A stretch of 64,000 nucleotides of DNA from an uncultured Alphaproteobacteria bacterium (GTDB lineage: Bacteria; Pseudomonadota; Alphaproteobacteria; Methylaequorales; Methylaequoraceae): positions 45,991-109,990 of the forward strand of contig CACCPY010000006.1 in the NCBI GenBank assembly GCA_902547955.1. Direction: 5' to 3'. Below are positions 1 to 12,458 of this stretch, one piece after another (the stretch's first letter is position 1; every line of letters begins with the position of its first letter). Made by a program: the position numbers and the translations under genes. The notes beneath the pieces were generated by a model that had not been told where the DNA came from, ran no database searches, and saw only the letters and a list, made by a program, of their open reading frames with translations.

Positions 1-60
1 AAAAATTAAGGAAAAATAAAACCAATCAAGTTTTTTAATTTTGAAAATTAAATCACTCAT
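1..60 (-). CDS. rodA: RodA/MrdB, N-terminal fragment running off the left edge
   Basis: An ATG lies three bases past the mrdA stop on the minus strand, and the frame stays open to the window edge (20 codons). The visible peptide starts MSDLIFKIKKLDWFYF. The Asp-Trp followed by a hydrophobic stretch is typical of the start of RodA, the SEDS peptidoglycan glycosyltransferase that works with PBP2 in cell elongation. Identity rests mainly on position: rodA commonly follows mrdA in mreBCD-mrdA-rodA operons. Only the first membrane segment begins inside the window. Confidence 0.7.
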   Translation of the reverse strand, partial: MSDLIFKIKKLDWFYFSLIF

Positions 61-63
61 AAA

Positions 64-1842
64 CTATGAATATTTTTTTAAAGCGAAATCCATGATTTTT
101 TTTGCAATAGGTGCAGCTACTTTAGAACCATTTCCCATATGTTCAGCAACAACAGTTATAGCGTATTTAGGATTATCATAGGGTGCATATCCTGTAAAAA
201 GCGAATGGTCCCTAAGCTTATAAATTAATTCCTCATTTTTAAGTACACCGCTTTCTCTTTCTTCTTTACTTATTTTTCTAACTTGTGAAGTTCCAGTTTT
301 TCCCGCCATTTTTAATTTGTTATTTAATTTCGATGAATAAGCTGTTCCTTGATATTCATTAACAACCTTATACATAGATTTTCTGATAAAATTTAAATTT
401 TTTTCTGATATTTCAAGGTTTTCAAAAAAATATCTATTTCTTTTAAAGATTTTTGGTTCTAACTTTTTACCTGAGGCAATTCTTGCTGTCATAAGAGTGA
501 TTTGCAGTGGAGTAGACAATGTAAAACCCTGTCCTATCACAGTGTTAAGAGTCTCTCCTTTTTGCCATTTTTCATTTCTATTTTTTATTTTCCATTCTGA
601 GTTTGGCATTAAACCATAATTTTCATCAGGAATATCGATTCCTGTCAATTCTCCAATGGAAAATTTTTTTGAGAATTTCGCAAGTTCATCGATATTAATT
701 TCTTTAGCAAGGTTATAAAAATAACAATCACATGATTTTTTTATTGCATCAATTAGATTCACACTTTCATGACCTTCTTTTTTCCAACAATGAAATTTTC
801 TATTTCCGAATTCCACATGTCCTGGACAATAAAATTCTTTACTATAATCAAAGCCCATTTTTTCAATTGCAAATAAAGCAGTTATTAACTTGTAAGTTGA
901 ACCAGGAGAGTAAAGTCCAGAAATACTTCTATTAAGCAAGGGGTTTGACTCATCCGTTACTAATTGATTCCATTTATCGTTACTAATACCATTACTAAAT
1001 TCGTCATTATCAAATGAAGGTGTAGATACCATACAATTTACACCTCCTGATTTACAATCTAGTACAACCACTGCCCCGCTAATACCTTTTAAAAGTTTGT
1101 GAGATAATTCTTGCATTGATGCAATTAAATTTGTTTTTACATTTTCACCTGGAATTGCAAGCTTTTTATTAAGCTCTTTTTTTATTCTACCTTTTGAATT
1201 TGTCTCAAGTTTTATCCACCCATCTGTTCCTAACAGTTTTTTATCAAATGTTTTTTCGAGTCCAGAAATTCCAAACTTTAAATTATTTAATTTTTGTTCT
1301 TTAAGATCATTTTTATATCCAACGTAACCAAGAACATGCGAATAAATAAACTTATTCTCATAACTTCTAACTTTTTCTTTTGTAATAAATAAAAAGGGGA
1401 ACTTACTTGAAACAAGCTCAAAAATTTCTAGTTCATCCCATGTCAAATTTTTTTTTAAAATGACAAAGTCAGAACTATCTTTTATTGATAAGTTTTTTTT
1501 TAATTCTTGATAATCTCTTTGAGAAAAAAAAATTATATTCTTCAACTTTGAGATATATCTATTAATTAATTCTTTCTTTTCTTTAAAAATAGTTAATTGA
1601 TAGTCTAATCTATTAGAAGCTATTGGAATACCAAACTTATCAAAAATAACACCTCTTTCAGGGTAAAGAATTTTCACCTTGGTTCTATTTAAATCAGATA
1701 ACTTTCCGTATTTTGATTTATTTAGTATTTGTAAGTAATACAACTTTCCACACACAACAATTGTAAAAAGTGATTTTATACCCCCTAAAATCAGAGACCT
1801 CCTTCTAACTTTTTGAGTGTAACTTAAGTCTCTAGTTATCAT
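64..1842 (-). CDS. mrdA: Penicillin-binding protein 2 (elongasome transpeptidase)
   Basis: D,D-transpeptidase that cross-links peptidoglycan during cell elongation, anchored in the inner membrane with its catalytic part in the periplasm. One membrane segment lies at about residues 17-40, then a PBP dimerisation region. The transpeptidase domain has the three class motifs: S315-T-Y-K (catalytic serine), S370-C-D in the SxN position, and K515-T-G. The length of 592 aa is normal for PBP2. It overlaps mreD by 11 bp and is followed at once by rodA, so it belongs to the mreBCD-mrdA-rodA operon. The transpeptidase fold and context are clear; PBP2 rather than PBP3 is decided by the operon, because a separate ftsI is in the dcw cluster. 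Confidence 0.95.
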   Translation of the reverse strand: MITRDLSYTQKVRRRSLILGGIKSLFTIVVCGKLYYLQILNKSKYGKLSDLNRTKVKILYPERGVIFDKFGIPIASNRLDYQLTIFKEKKELINRYISKLKNIIFFSQRDYQELKKNLSIKDSSDFVILKKNLTWDELEIFELVSSKFPFLFITKEKVRSYENKFIYSHVLGYVGYKNDLKEQKLNNLKFGISGLEKTFDKKLLGTDGWIKLETNSKGRIKKELNKKLAIPGENVKTNLIASMQELSHKLLKGISGAVVVLDCKSGGVNCMVSTPSFDNDEFSNGISNDKWNQLVTDESNPLLNRSISGLYSPGSTYKLITALFAIEKMGFDYSKEFYCPGHVEFGNRKFHCWKKEGHESVNLIDAIKKSCDCYFYNLAKEINIDELAKFSKKFSIGELTGIDIPDENYGLMPNSEWKIKNRNEKWQKGETLNTVIGQGFTLSTPLQITLMTARIASGKKLEPKIFKRNRYFFENLEISEKNLNFIRKSMYKVVNEYQGTAYSSKLNNKLKMAGKTGTSQVRKISKEERESGVLKNEELIYKLRDHSLFTGYAPYDNPKYAITVVAEHMGNGSKVAAPIAKKIMDFALKKYS

Positions 1843-2329
1843 ACTTTCCGAACCTCACTGTTAATTTTTCAATTAGTGAAAAAAATAATGGAAAAAGAAC
1901 AATTGTTAAAACTAGGCATAAAATATTTTTTTTAAAATTATAGCTGTGGTTTTCAAAAAAATAGTTGCAAAGATAGATTATCACAAAATACATAAGCAGG
2001 TAAATTATAAATTTTATCCACGTTTCTTTAAAATCAAATGAAACAAGACTGTTCGATTTTTTTTGTTGTAAATGGTATAGTATAATAAAAAATAATGGAG
2101 TGATTCCTACTATTCCATCTTTTAAAAAATCATAAAATAATCCAAAAGCTAATAACCAAACAGGTCTAAATCTATTTGTATCGTGACAAATCCACGAATA
2201 AATAATTAAAAATGAAATGAAAGGCTTCACCAATTCATTTTCATAAAAGTAAACTGGAGAAAATTCCAAGTAAACAAATGAAATTACAAAAATATACGGA
2301 AAAATTCTTACAAAAAAGTTAGCGATCAT
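1832..2329 (-). CDS. mreD: Rod shape-determining protein MreD
   Basis: Small integral membrane protein of the elongasome. The 165 residues are mostly hydrophobic with about five predicted membrane helices, and the length matches MreD. The sequence is poorly conserved in this family, so the call depends on position between mreC and mrdA and on the hydrophobic profile. It overlaps mrdA by 11 bp, which suggests translational coupling. Confidence 0.85.
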   Translation of the reverse strand: MIANFFVRIFPYIFVISFVYLEFSPVYFYENELVKPFISFLIIYSWICHDTNRFRPVWLLAFGLFYDFLKDGIVGITPLFFIILYHLQQKKSNSLVSFDFKETWIKFIIYLLMYFVIIYLCNYFFENHSYNFKKNILCLVLTIVLFPLFFSLIEKLTVRFGKYDN

Positions 2330-2340
2330 GTACTACACGA

Positions 2341-3183
2341 CTATAGATTAAGTATTTTATCAAATTCAAAAATTAATACATAAACATAAATCGTATCTGA
2401 CAAATTTGCAAATGGTTCAACGTAAACTTCATTAAGTGTTTTTTTTACTTTTCCAACCTTAATTCCCTCTTTAAAATATCCCGCAGCTTTTGTAGTAATT
2501 AGAATTTCATCGTGTTCTAAGTCAAACGCACTGTCTATATGTTTTATTTTTAGCTTATCATTTAATCCCTCGACAAAAAAAGATTTTTTTGTCTCCAATG
2601 AATAAACAGGAATTACAGAGTCTTGATCATAAAGTGTAATTACTTTTGATGAAAAGTCACCAAGCTCTATTACTCTTCCAATCATTCCTTTCTCGTTAAA
2701 AACAATATCATTTATTTTTAAGCCATTTTTTTTTCCAAGATCTATTACAAAAGAGAAATCGTCATTTTTATAAGGATCAATTAAAATTCTTCCCACTAGT
2801 TTTTTTGAATAATTTGTTTCGTCAATATTTAATAATTTTTTTAGACGTGTGTTTTCAAACTCAAGAAAATTGTTTTTGTTTAACTTTTCTAATAACTCTG
2901 CGTTTTCCATAACCAACGACTTGTTTAAATTTCTTATCTCTTTAAAATCATTAATGTAAATAAATAGATTTCTTGTAATCTCAAACGGCTTTGCGATTAA
3001 TGTTAAACCTGGTTTACTAAATGTGATTACATAATATTTGAAATTAATAAAAAAATTACTTTTACTATAGGAAGTTATTAAAAAAAAAACTGAAATCAGG
3101 ACACAAATTAAGATCTCTGCACCATATGGGTTTAGTAGTCCAGATTTAAATCCTCTAGTAGAAAAGGATGATTTATACGCCAT
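2341..3183 (-). CDS. mreC: Rod shape-determining protein MreC
   Basis: Periplasmic scaffold of the elongasome that links MreB filaments to PBP2 and RodA. It has a short basic N-terminus, one membrane segment at about residues 24-42, a coiled-coil stretch at about 75-115 (EIRNLNKSLVMENAELLEKL) and a C-terminal beta-rich domain. A segment near residues 155-170 (KKNGLKINDIVFNEKGMIG) resembles the MreC core 'G...GD.V....GL.G.V'. The length of 280 aa is usual. It lies 4 bp from mreB. Confidence 0.92.
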   Translation of the reverse strand: MAYKSSFSTRGFKSGLLNPYGAEILICVLISVFFLITSYSKSNFFINFKYYVITFSKPGLTLIAKPFEITRNLFIYINDFKEIRNLNKSLVMENAELLEKLNKNNFLEFENTRLKKLLNIDETNYSKKLVGRILIDPYKNDDFSFVIDLGKKNGLKINDIVFNEKGMIGRVIELGDFSSKVITLYDQDSVIPVYSLETKKSFFVEGLNDKLKIKHIDSAFDLEHDEILITTKAAGYFKEGIKVGKVKKTLNEVYVEPFANLSDTIYVYVLIFEFDKILNL

Positions 3184-3187
3184 AGTT

Positions 3188-4234
<1,047 letters not shown>

Positions 4235-4277
4235 TTAATTCCTAAAAGTATTACATTTAGAAAAAAATGCAAATCCT

Positions 4278-5852
4278 TTATATAACGTGTTTATCAATTT
4301 TTTTAGCCTGTGAGTTAAGTGCTTTCTTTGAATCTGCAGCTTTATCTTTTTTATGAAATAACTTATTCAATCCATTTATATAAGCTTTTCCAGAGGCAAC
4401 CATTGTGTCGATGTCATTACCAACGCCTAGAACATTCAAACCATCATCCTCTAGCCTCACACTAACTTCTGCCTGTGCGTCAGTCCCTTTTGTTATTGCA
4501 TTCACTTGGTAAACAACTAAGCTAGCTTTTACATTAATTATTTTTTTTATAGCCTTGAAAACTGCATCAATTGGTCCAGATCCCTCCGACTTCCCAGAAA
4601 TCATTTTTTTGGAATATTTCAACTTTACTTGAGCAATAGCTTTTTTCTTTAAACCAGAAGAGATTGAAATATCAATTAATTCAATCATATTATCATTTCT
4701 TAACGTCTGTTCCTCATCGGCTAACGCCAACAAATCTTCGTCAAATACCTGTTTTTTTTTATCTGCTAAATTTTTGAATTTTGAGAAGAGTTCATTAATT
4801 TTATTTTCTTTAAATTTATACCCTAAATTTTGCAATTTAACTTTAAATGCATGTCTTCCTGAATGCTTTCCTAACACCAATTCTGATGAAGATAAACCTA
4901 CGGATTCTGGAGTAATTATCTCGTAAGTATTACTATGCTTTAGCATACCGTCTTGATGGATTCCAGATTCATGAGCAAAAGCATTTTTTCCAACAATTGC
5001 TTTATTTGGTTGCACATTGAATCCAGTGATAGTAGAGACAAGATGAGAAATACTCGAAATTTTTTTATTATCTACTCCTGAAAAAAATGGAAGCAAATCT
5101 TTTCTAGTTTTTAAACACATCACTATTTCCTCAAGGGCTGCATTTCCTGCTCTTTCCCCAATTCCATTAATTGTGCATTCGACCTGTCTTGCACCAGCAA
5201 TAATTGCACTTAGTGAGTTTGATACGGCTAAACCTAAATCGTTATGACAGTGAACTGAAATTGTAGCTTTATCAATATTTGGAACATTTTTTCTAATATT
5301 TTTTATCAACTTTCCAAACTCTTCAGGTATTGCATAACCAACTGTATCTGGAATATTTATTGTCGTAGCTCCTGAACTAATAGCAGTTTCAATTGTTTTA
5401 TAGAGAAAGTTCAAGTTCGTTCTTGACGCATCTTCAGGTGACCACTCAATATCATTTGTGTATTTCTTTGCTCTTTTAATACTATCTTTAATTGCTTGAA
5501 CAACTTCCTCTTTTTGCATTTTTAATTTATATTTCATATGAAGATCACTTGTTGAAATAAATGTATGAATTCTTGGCATTTTTGCTTTTTTGAGTGATTT
5601 TCCTGCACAATCAATGTCATCGAAATTAGCTCTAGCCAAACCACAAACAGTAGAATTTTTAGTATTTGCAGAAATTTCGCTTACAGCATCATAATCTCCC
5701 TTAGATGCATATGGAAAACCAGCTTCAATTATATCAACTTTCATTTGGTCAAGCTTATTTGCAATTAATAGTTTATCTTCTACTGACATAGATGCCCCAG
5801 CAGATTGCTCTCCATCTCTCAATGTAGTATCAAATATTTTTATCTTTTCCAT
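4278..5852 (-). CDS. leuA: 2-isopropylmalate synthase
   Basis: First committed step of leucine synthesis: acetyl-CoA plus 2-oxoisovalerate gives 2-isopropylmalate. The N-terminal HMG-CoA lyase-like TIM barrel begins IFDTTLRDGEQSAGASM (metal-binding D and catalytic R), and the second signature VHCHNDLGLAVSNSL supplies the metal-binding HxH. The C-terminal part (about 390-500) is the LeuA allosteric domain, usually the site of leucine feedback. The length of 524 aa is normal. It follows ilvC by 13 bp, so it is likely co-transcribed with ilvB-ilvN-ilvC. Confidence 0.97.
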   Translation of the reverse strand: MEKIKIFDTTLRDGEQSAGASMSVEDKLLIANKLDQMKVDIIEAGFPYASKGDYDAVSEISANTKNSTVCGLARANFDDIDCAGKSLKKAKMPRIHTFISTSDLHMKYKLKMQKEEVVQAIKDSIKRAKKYTNDIEWSPEDASRTNLNFLYKTIETAISSGATTINIPDTVGYAIPEEFGKLIKNIRKNVPNIDKATISVHCHNDLGLAVSNSLSAIIAGARQVECTINGIGERAGNAALEEIVMCLKTRKDLLPFFSGVDNKKISSISHLVSTITGFNVQPNKAIVGKNAFAHESGIHQDGMLKHSNTYEIITPESVGLSSSELVLGKHSGRHAFKVKLQNLGYKFKENKINELFSKFKNLADKKKQVFDEDLLALADEEQTLRNDNMIELIDISISSGLKKKAIAQVKLKYSKKMISGKSEGSGPIDAVFKAIKKIINVKASLVVYQVNAITKGTDAQAEVSVRLEDDGLNVLGVGNDIDTMVASGKAYINGLNKLFHKKDKAADSKKALNSQAKKIDKHVI

Positions 5853-5865
5853 GTATTTAATAATA

Positions 5866-7409
<1,544 letters not shown>

Positions 7410-7416
7410 ATTTGAT

Positions 7417-9174
7417 TTACACGAGAACCATTCCCTCTTCCGAAATCTCTCCTTCAACTTTATCATTAGGACCAAGTAGCATTTGGTTATGTGTTGAACC
7501 AGATGGAATCATAGGAAAACAATTTTCGTTAGGATCGACTACTACATCACAAATTACTGCTCCTTTAATGTTTATCATTTCTTTAACAGCGTCGTCGACA
7601 TCGCCTGGCTTTTCTACTCTTAAACCTGTGGCACCGAAAGATTCAGCAAGTTTTACAAAATCAGGTAACGATTCCATGTATGACTCTGAAAGTCTGTTTC
7701 CGTGCAACAGTTCCTGCCATTGTCTAACCATGCCCATATAATTATTATTTAAAATAAAAACTTTTACTGGTAATCTATATTGTTTGATTGTCGACATCTC
7801 TTGTATATTCATCAAGATTGACGCCTCGCCGGCAACGTCAATTACTAAATCCTTTGGATGTGCGATCTGCACGCCTAGAGCTGCTGGAAGTCCATATCCC
7901 ATTGTTCCTAAACCACCGGAAGTCATCCAATGTTTAGGCTTATTGAATTCAATAAACTGTGCTGCCCACATTTGATGTTGACCAACTTCTGTAGTTATAA
8001 ATGGATTTAAATCTTTTGTAAGTGAATTAAGTCTTTGTAAGGCATATTGAGGTTTGATTAATTTTTTAGACTGTTTGTATTTTAGGCAATTTCTAGCACG
8101 CCATTTATCGATTTGATTCCACCATTTTGTGTATTTTGAATTTTTAAAAGTAATATTTGTTTTTGAAATTTTATCATTAACAAGTTTTAAAATTTTAAAT
8201 AAGTCTCCCTTTACAGTGAGGTCAACGTTAACACTTTTGTTAAAGGATGAAGCATCTATGTCTAAATGAATTTTTTTTGAGTTTGGTGAAAAACCAGAAA
8301 CTTTACCAGTTATTCTATCATCAAACCTAGCTCCAACGCAAATCATGAGATCACAATTATACATTGCCATGTTAGCTTCGTAAGTGCCGTGCATCCCCAA
8401 CATTCCTAAAAATTGCTTATCAGACATCGGAAATGCTCCCAAACCCATTAGGGTTTGCGTACAAGGAAAACCTGTCTTTTTCATTAGTTTGAATAATTCA
8501 ACTGAGGCTTTGGAACCTGAGTTTATGACACCACCCCCGATATAAAAAATTGGTTTTTTACTATCTGACAAAAATTTTGTCATTTTATCTATATCATCGA
8601 CAGCTGGTTCTAATGAAGGCTTATAATATGAAATCTTTTTAGTTAACCTTTTCCCTTTATAAATTGCCTTAAAGGTCTGGATATCTTTTGGAATATCAAC
8701 AAGGACAGGACCTGGTCTTCCATTTTTTGCAATAAAAAAAGCCGAATGAATTGCACCAGCTAATTTAGTTACATCTTTAACAAGATAATTGTGCTTGGTG
8801 CAAGGACGAGTAATTCCAACTATATCTGCCTCTTGAAAGGCATCATTTCCAATCATGTGTGTAGGAACTTGACCTGATAAACAAACAACTGGTACAGAAT
8901 CCATCATAGCATCTGTAAGGCCTGTAACAGTATTTGTTGCTCCAGGCCCAGAAGTTACGAGAACTACACCTACTTTTCCAGTCGATCTTGCGTAACCTTC
9001 TGCGGCGTGTACAGCGGCCTGTTCGTGTCTTACTAAAATGTGTCTAATTTTTTTTTGTTTAAATAGTTCGTCGTAAATTGGTAAAACTGCTCCGCCAGGA
9101 TAACCAAAAATGACTTTTACATTTTCTTGAATCAAAGATTCGATAACTATTTTTGCACCAGTTAAATTTTTCAT
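7417..9174 (-). CDS. ilvB: Acetolactate synthase, large catalytic subunit
   Basis: ThDP-dependent enzyme condensing two pyruvates (or pyruvate and 2-oxobutyrate), the first common step of valine, leucine and isoleucine synthesis. The catalytic glutamate is in the RHEQAAVHAAEGYAR motif near residue 50. A FAD/central domain carries VGARFDDRITGK, and the C-terminal ThDP domain holds the GEASILMNIQE and NNNYMGMVRQWQ segments. The length of 585 aa is standard. It leads ilvB-ilvN-ilvC-leuA. I saw no leader peptide or attenuator in the 50 bp upstream. Confidence 0.98.
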   Translation of the reverse strand: MKNLTGAKIVIESLIQENVKVIFGYPGGAVLPIYDELFKQKKIRHILVRHEQAAVHAAEGYARSTGKVGVVLVTSGPGATNTVTGLTDAMMDSVPVVCLSGQVPTHMIGNDAFQEADIVGITRPCTKHNYLVKDVTKLAGAIHSAFFIAKNGRPGPVLVDIPKDIQTFKAIYKGKRLTKKISYYKPSLEPAVDDIDKMTKFLSDSKKPIFYIGGGVINSGSKASVELFKLMKKTGFPCTQTLMGLGAFPMSDKQFLGMLGMHGTYEANMAMYNCDLMICVGARFDDRITGKVSGFSPNSKKIHLDIDASSFNKSVNVDLTVKGDLFKILKLVNDKISKTNITFKNSKYTKWWNQIDKWRARNCLKYKQSKKLIKPQYALQRLNSLTKDLNPFITTEVGQHQMWAAQFIEFNKPKHWMTSGGLGTMGYGLPAALGVQIAHPKDLVIDVAGEASILMNIQEMSTIKQYRLPVKVFILNNNYMGMVRQWQELLHGNRLSESYMESLPDFVKLAESFGATGLRVEKPGDVDDAVKEMINIKGAVICDVVVDPNENCFPMIPSGSTHNQMLLGPNDKVEGEISEEGMVLV

Positions 9175-9224
9175 ACTATATTAAATTAAACTAAAAAAAA
9201 TTATTACTCAACCAACCATAAATT

Positions 9225-10124
9225 TTATATTTTAACACTGTTTAAAATATAGTTTTCTGCATCAAAAAATCCAAGATGTTTAGCATAACTAGCTCTATTG
9301 TTAAACCATGTAAGTTGCCTTTTAGCATATCTTCTTGTATCTTGCATAAAAATCGAAATACATTCATCTTTATTCATCTTTCCAAGGATAAATAATGAAA
9401 TAGGGTTAAGACCAATTGCCTTATGTAATGGATGAAAACGATCTGATTGTTCATCAAGAAAATCTTCTACCTCATCAATAACTCCTCTTTTTAGCATCTC
9501 TTTACACCTAGAATTTATTTTATCATACAAAAGATCTCTTTCCATACTCACCACAACATATATAATTTTTTCAAATATGTTTTTTTTTTCTTGTCCGTGC
9601 CAATCAGAAAAACTTTTTCCTGTTGCAACCTTGACCTCTATAGCTCTTAAAATTCTTTGAGTATCGTTTGACGATATTTTTTTTGCATAGTTTTTATCAA
9701 TTTCAATAAGTTTATCGTACAAAAATTGTTTTCCCTTTCTTTCCATAATTTTATTTACTTTGAATTTTACTTTTTTAGGGATTTGAGGAATTTCAGAAAT
9801 GTTTTTAGTTAAGGACTCAAGATAGAGACCAGTTCCACCAACGAAAATAGGAATTTTTTTTTTATCTTTTAACAATTCAATAGATTTATTTCTCCATAAT
9901 CCAACGTTACATTTATCAGGATAGTTTATGAAACCAAATAATTTACAATTACCATTTTTAATATCTTTTGTTTTTGGCTTATTGGTTAATATATTAAATT
10001 TGTCATAAACTTGCATACTGTCGGCGTTAACAATAAAACTTGGCAGCTTCGATTGTACGGATAAGGCGAGTTCGGTTTTTCCTGAAGCTGTTGGACCACC
10101 TATAAATATTGCGAGAGGAAACAA
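9225..10124 (-). CDS. miaA: tRNA dimethylallyltransferase
   Basis: Transfers a dimethylallyl group to A37 of tRNAs reading UNN codons. The P-loop GGPTASGKTEL lies at residues 9-19, followed by NADSMQVYD with the conserved catalytic aspartate, and the GGTGLYLESL motif near residue 97. The length of 299 aa is normal. The frame begins with TTG at 10124, four bases after the degP stop. No upstream ATG is available, and the P-loop lies at the usual distance from this start. Confidence 0.95.
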   Translation of the reverse strand: MFPLAIFIGGPTASGKTELALSVQSKLPSFIVNADSMQVYDKFNILTNKPKTKDIKNGNCKLFGFINYPDKCNVGLWRNKSIELLKDKKKIPIFVGGTGLYLESLTKNISEIPQIPKKVKFKVNKIMERKGKQFLYDKLIEIDKNYAKKISSNDTQRILRAIEVKVATGKSFSDWHGQEKKNIFEKIIYVVVSMERDLLYDKINSRCKEMLKRGVIDEVEDFLDEQSDRFHPLHKAIGLNPISLFILGKMNKDECISIFMQDTRRYAKRQLTWFNNRASYAKHLGFFDAENYILNSVKI

Positions 10125-10128
10125 AATT

Positions 10129-11586
10129 CTATTTGATTTTAAGAATTAAAAACCTAGAAAAATCATTTTGATACACCTGAAGCAGAACAGATTCTGTTCC
10201 TTTCTTTGCAGCATCATCAAATATTTTTTTTGCTTCATCAGCACTTTTAACATTTATTTGAGATATTTGTGATATCACGCTGCCAACGGTTAAACCAGCG
10301 TTTGAAGCAAATGAATCTCTTTTTACAGCAGTAATCACTACCCCTTTTAAATTCTTTGGAAGATTATACTGAGATCTGGTATCCTTTGTAAGTCCAACGA
10401 ATCTTAGCCCTATATCATCCAATTCAACTTCATTAGTTTTTACGTCATCTTCATTAGTTTTGGGATCGAGTTCAGCTGCTTCACTAAATTTTTCCAACTC
10501 TCCAAGTTTCACCGTAAAGCTTTTGATTTTTTTATTTCTCCAAACCTTCACTTTAGCTTTACTTTCTACCGCAGAATCTGCAACTGTTCTCTGGAGAGAC
10601 TTAACGTCTTTAATTTTCTTTCCATTAAACTCGAGAATAACGTCTCCAGCCTTTAGACCACCCTTCTCAGCTGGCTCCCCAGGGTTAACCATCGAAATTA
10701 AAACACCATCCTCATTCTTTAAGCCTAGGCTTTTTGCAATATCAGGTGTGATTTCTTGGATCCTCACACCTAACCAACCTCTTTGAGTTTTCCCAAATTT
10801 CTTTAATTGTTCAATGATTGGTTTTGCAAGATTTGCTGGAATTGAGAAACCAATTCCTACACTACCCCCTGTTGGAGAAAAAATTGCAGTGTTAATTCCA
10901 AGAACCTCTCCTTCGAGGTTAAATAATGGACCACCTGAATTACCTCTATTTATTGATGCATCAGTCTGTATGAAACTATCGTAAGGGCCAGCATTAATAT
11001 CTCTATTAAAGGCTGAGATAATTCCACTAGTGACTGTTCCTCCTAAGCCAAAGGGGTTACCGATCGCTATTACCGAATGTCCAACTCTAGCCTTATCAGA
11101 ATCCGCAAGCTTTACAAAATCTAGCGACTTTTTTGATTCAACTTTCAGCAGAGCGAGATCAGTTAACCTGTCCTTTCCTATTAACTTTGCTTCTAATTCG
11201 GTTTCATCCTGAAATTTCACTTTAATCTCATTAGCTTGCTCAATAACATGGTTATTAGTAACTATGTAGCCATCCGCGGAAATAACAAATCCTGAACCTA
11301 AAGCTTGGGGTCTTTCCTCTTCTTGAGGTGACGGTTGTTGTTGAGGTCCAAAAGGAAAACCAGGTGGAAAGTTCTTAAAGAAATCTCTGAATTGCGGAGG
11401 TATATTATCTAAAGGGGGTTGATTGTTAGTAGGTTTAGGTTTTTGGACAGTAAAGACGTTCACAACAGTCGGTGAAAGCTTCGCAACTAAATCTGCAAAA
11501 TCATCTGATAAAGGATGGCTTTTAGCTATTGTAAAATTGAGAAAAAAAAGTGTAAAAAGAGAGAAAGTAATAAATTTCTTTAACAT
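10129..11586 (-). CDS. degP: Periplasmic serine protease of the DegP/HtrA (Do) family
   Basis: Envelope protease and chaperone for misfolded periplasmic proteins. A signal peptide occupies residues 1-21 (cut after AKS-like region). The trypsin-like domain carries the triad H113 (TNNHVIE), D143 (TDLALLKV) and S217 (GNSGGPLF), followed by two PDZ domains (about 270-360 and 395-480). A Pro/Gln-rich segment at 48-92 matches the Do-family LA loop. The length is 485 aa. It follows hflC by 8 bp; hflK-hflC-degP is a recurrent membrane quality-control operon in Alphaproteobacteria. Confidence 0.96.
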   Translation of the reverse strand: MLKKFITFSLFTLFFLNFTIAKSHPLSDDFADLVAKLSPTVVNVFTVQKPKPTNNQPPLDNIPPQFRDFFKNFPPGFPFGPQQQPSPQEEERPQALGSGFVISADGYIVTNNHVIEQANEIKVKFQDETELEAKLIGKDRLTDLALLKVESKKSLDFVKLADSDKARVGHSVIAIGNPFGLGGTVTSGIISAFNRDINAGPYDSFIQTDASINRGNSGGPLFNLEGEVLGINTAIFSPTGGSVGIGFSIPANLAKPIIEQLKKFGKTQRGWLGVRIQEITPDIAKSLGLKNEDGVLISMVNPGEPAEKGGLKAGDVILEFNGKKIKDVKSLQRTVADSAVESKAKVKVWRNKKIKSFTVKLGELEKFSEAAELDPKTNEDDVKTNEVELDDIGLRFVGLTKDTRSQYNLPKNLKGVVITAVKRDSFASNAGLTVGSVISQISQINVKSADEAKKIFDDAAKKGTESVLLQVYQNDFSRFLILKIK

Positions 11587-11594
11587 AATAAAAG

Positions 11595-12458
11595 CTATCT
11601 TCCACCTTTAGAATTATTAAAAAATTCTAGAAACTCACTGTCAGGAGATAAAATCATAGTTGTACCGTCTTCACCAAGAACGTTTCCATAAGCTTGCATA
11701 GATCTATAAAAAGAATAGAATTCAGGATCTTGTTGAAATGCATTTGCGTAAATATTTACCGACTGCGATTCACCTTCACCCCTTAATATTTCGCTTTTTT
11801 TTGTTGCTTCAGCTAAAATGACTGTTCTTTCTTTGTCAGCCTCTGCTCTGATCTTTTGAGCAATTTCAGAACCTTTAGCTCTAAATTCTTTAGCTTCCCT
11901 TACTCTTTCACTAATCATCCTTTCATAGATAGCTTGGCTGTTTGCTTCAGGAAGATCTGCCCTTCTGATTCTAACATCGACAACTTCAATTCCAAAACGA
12001 GAAGCTTCATTATTTACTTCAACTTTAATATCTTCCATAATATTGCTTCTTTCCTCCGATAAAAGTTCCTCTAACGTTACTCTACCTACTACTCTTCTCA
12101 GAGAAGAAATCACATTAGAGTTTAACCTATTTCTTACGCTAGATTCCGTTCCAACAGTTTTGTAAAATTCAAGAGGGTCCGTTATTTTGAATCTAGTGAA
12201 AGAGTCGATTAGCATTCTTTTTTTATCTACAGCAATAACTTCTTCGATAGGAAGGTCATATTCAAGGATCCTAACATCATACCTAACAACATTTTGAATG
12301 AGGGGTAGTTTAAAGTGTAAGCCAGATGTTTGAATCACTCTTTTTGGTTCTCCGAATTGAAGAACTAAACCTTGTTGTCTTTCGTCCATTGTAAATAGCG
12401 AATTAAGTCCAAGAAAAGATAAAGCTATTATAAAAAATATAAGAACAGTTTTATTCAT
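11595..12458 (-). CDS. hflC: HflC, SPFH-domain regulator of FtsH
   Basis: Forms a large membrane complex with HflK that encloses and modulates the FtsH protease. An N-terminal membrane anchor lies at residues 4-21, followed by an SPFH/band-7 domain (ERQQGLVLQFGEPKRV onward) and a coiled coil rich in A/E/K at about 190-240 (AEADKERTVILAEA). The length of 287 aa is usual. It overlaps hflK by 8 bp. Confidence 0.96.
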   Translation of the reverse strand: MNKTVLIFFIIALSFLGLNSLFTMDERQQGLVLQFGEPKRVIQTSGLHFKLPLIQNVVRYDVRILEYDLPIEEVIAVDKKRMLIDSFTRFKITDPLEFYKTVGTESSVRNRLNSNVISSLRRVVGRVTLEELLSEERSNIMEDIKVEVNNEASRFGIEVVDVRIRRADLPEANSQAIYERMISERVREAKEFRAKGSEIAQKIRAEADKERTVILAEATKKSEILRGEGESQSVNIYANAFQQDPEFYSFYRSMQAYGNVLGEDGTTMILSPDSEFLEFFNNSKGGR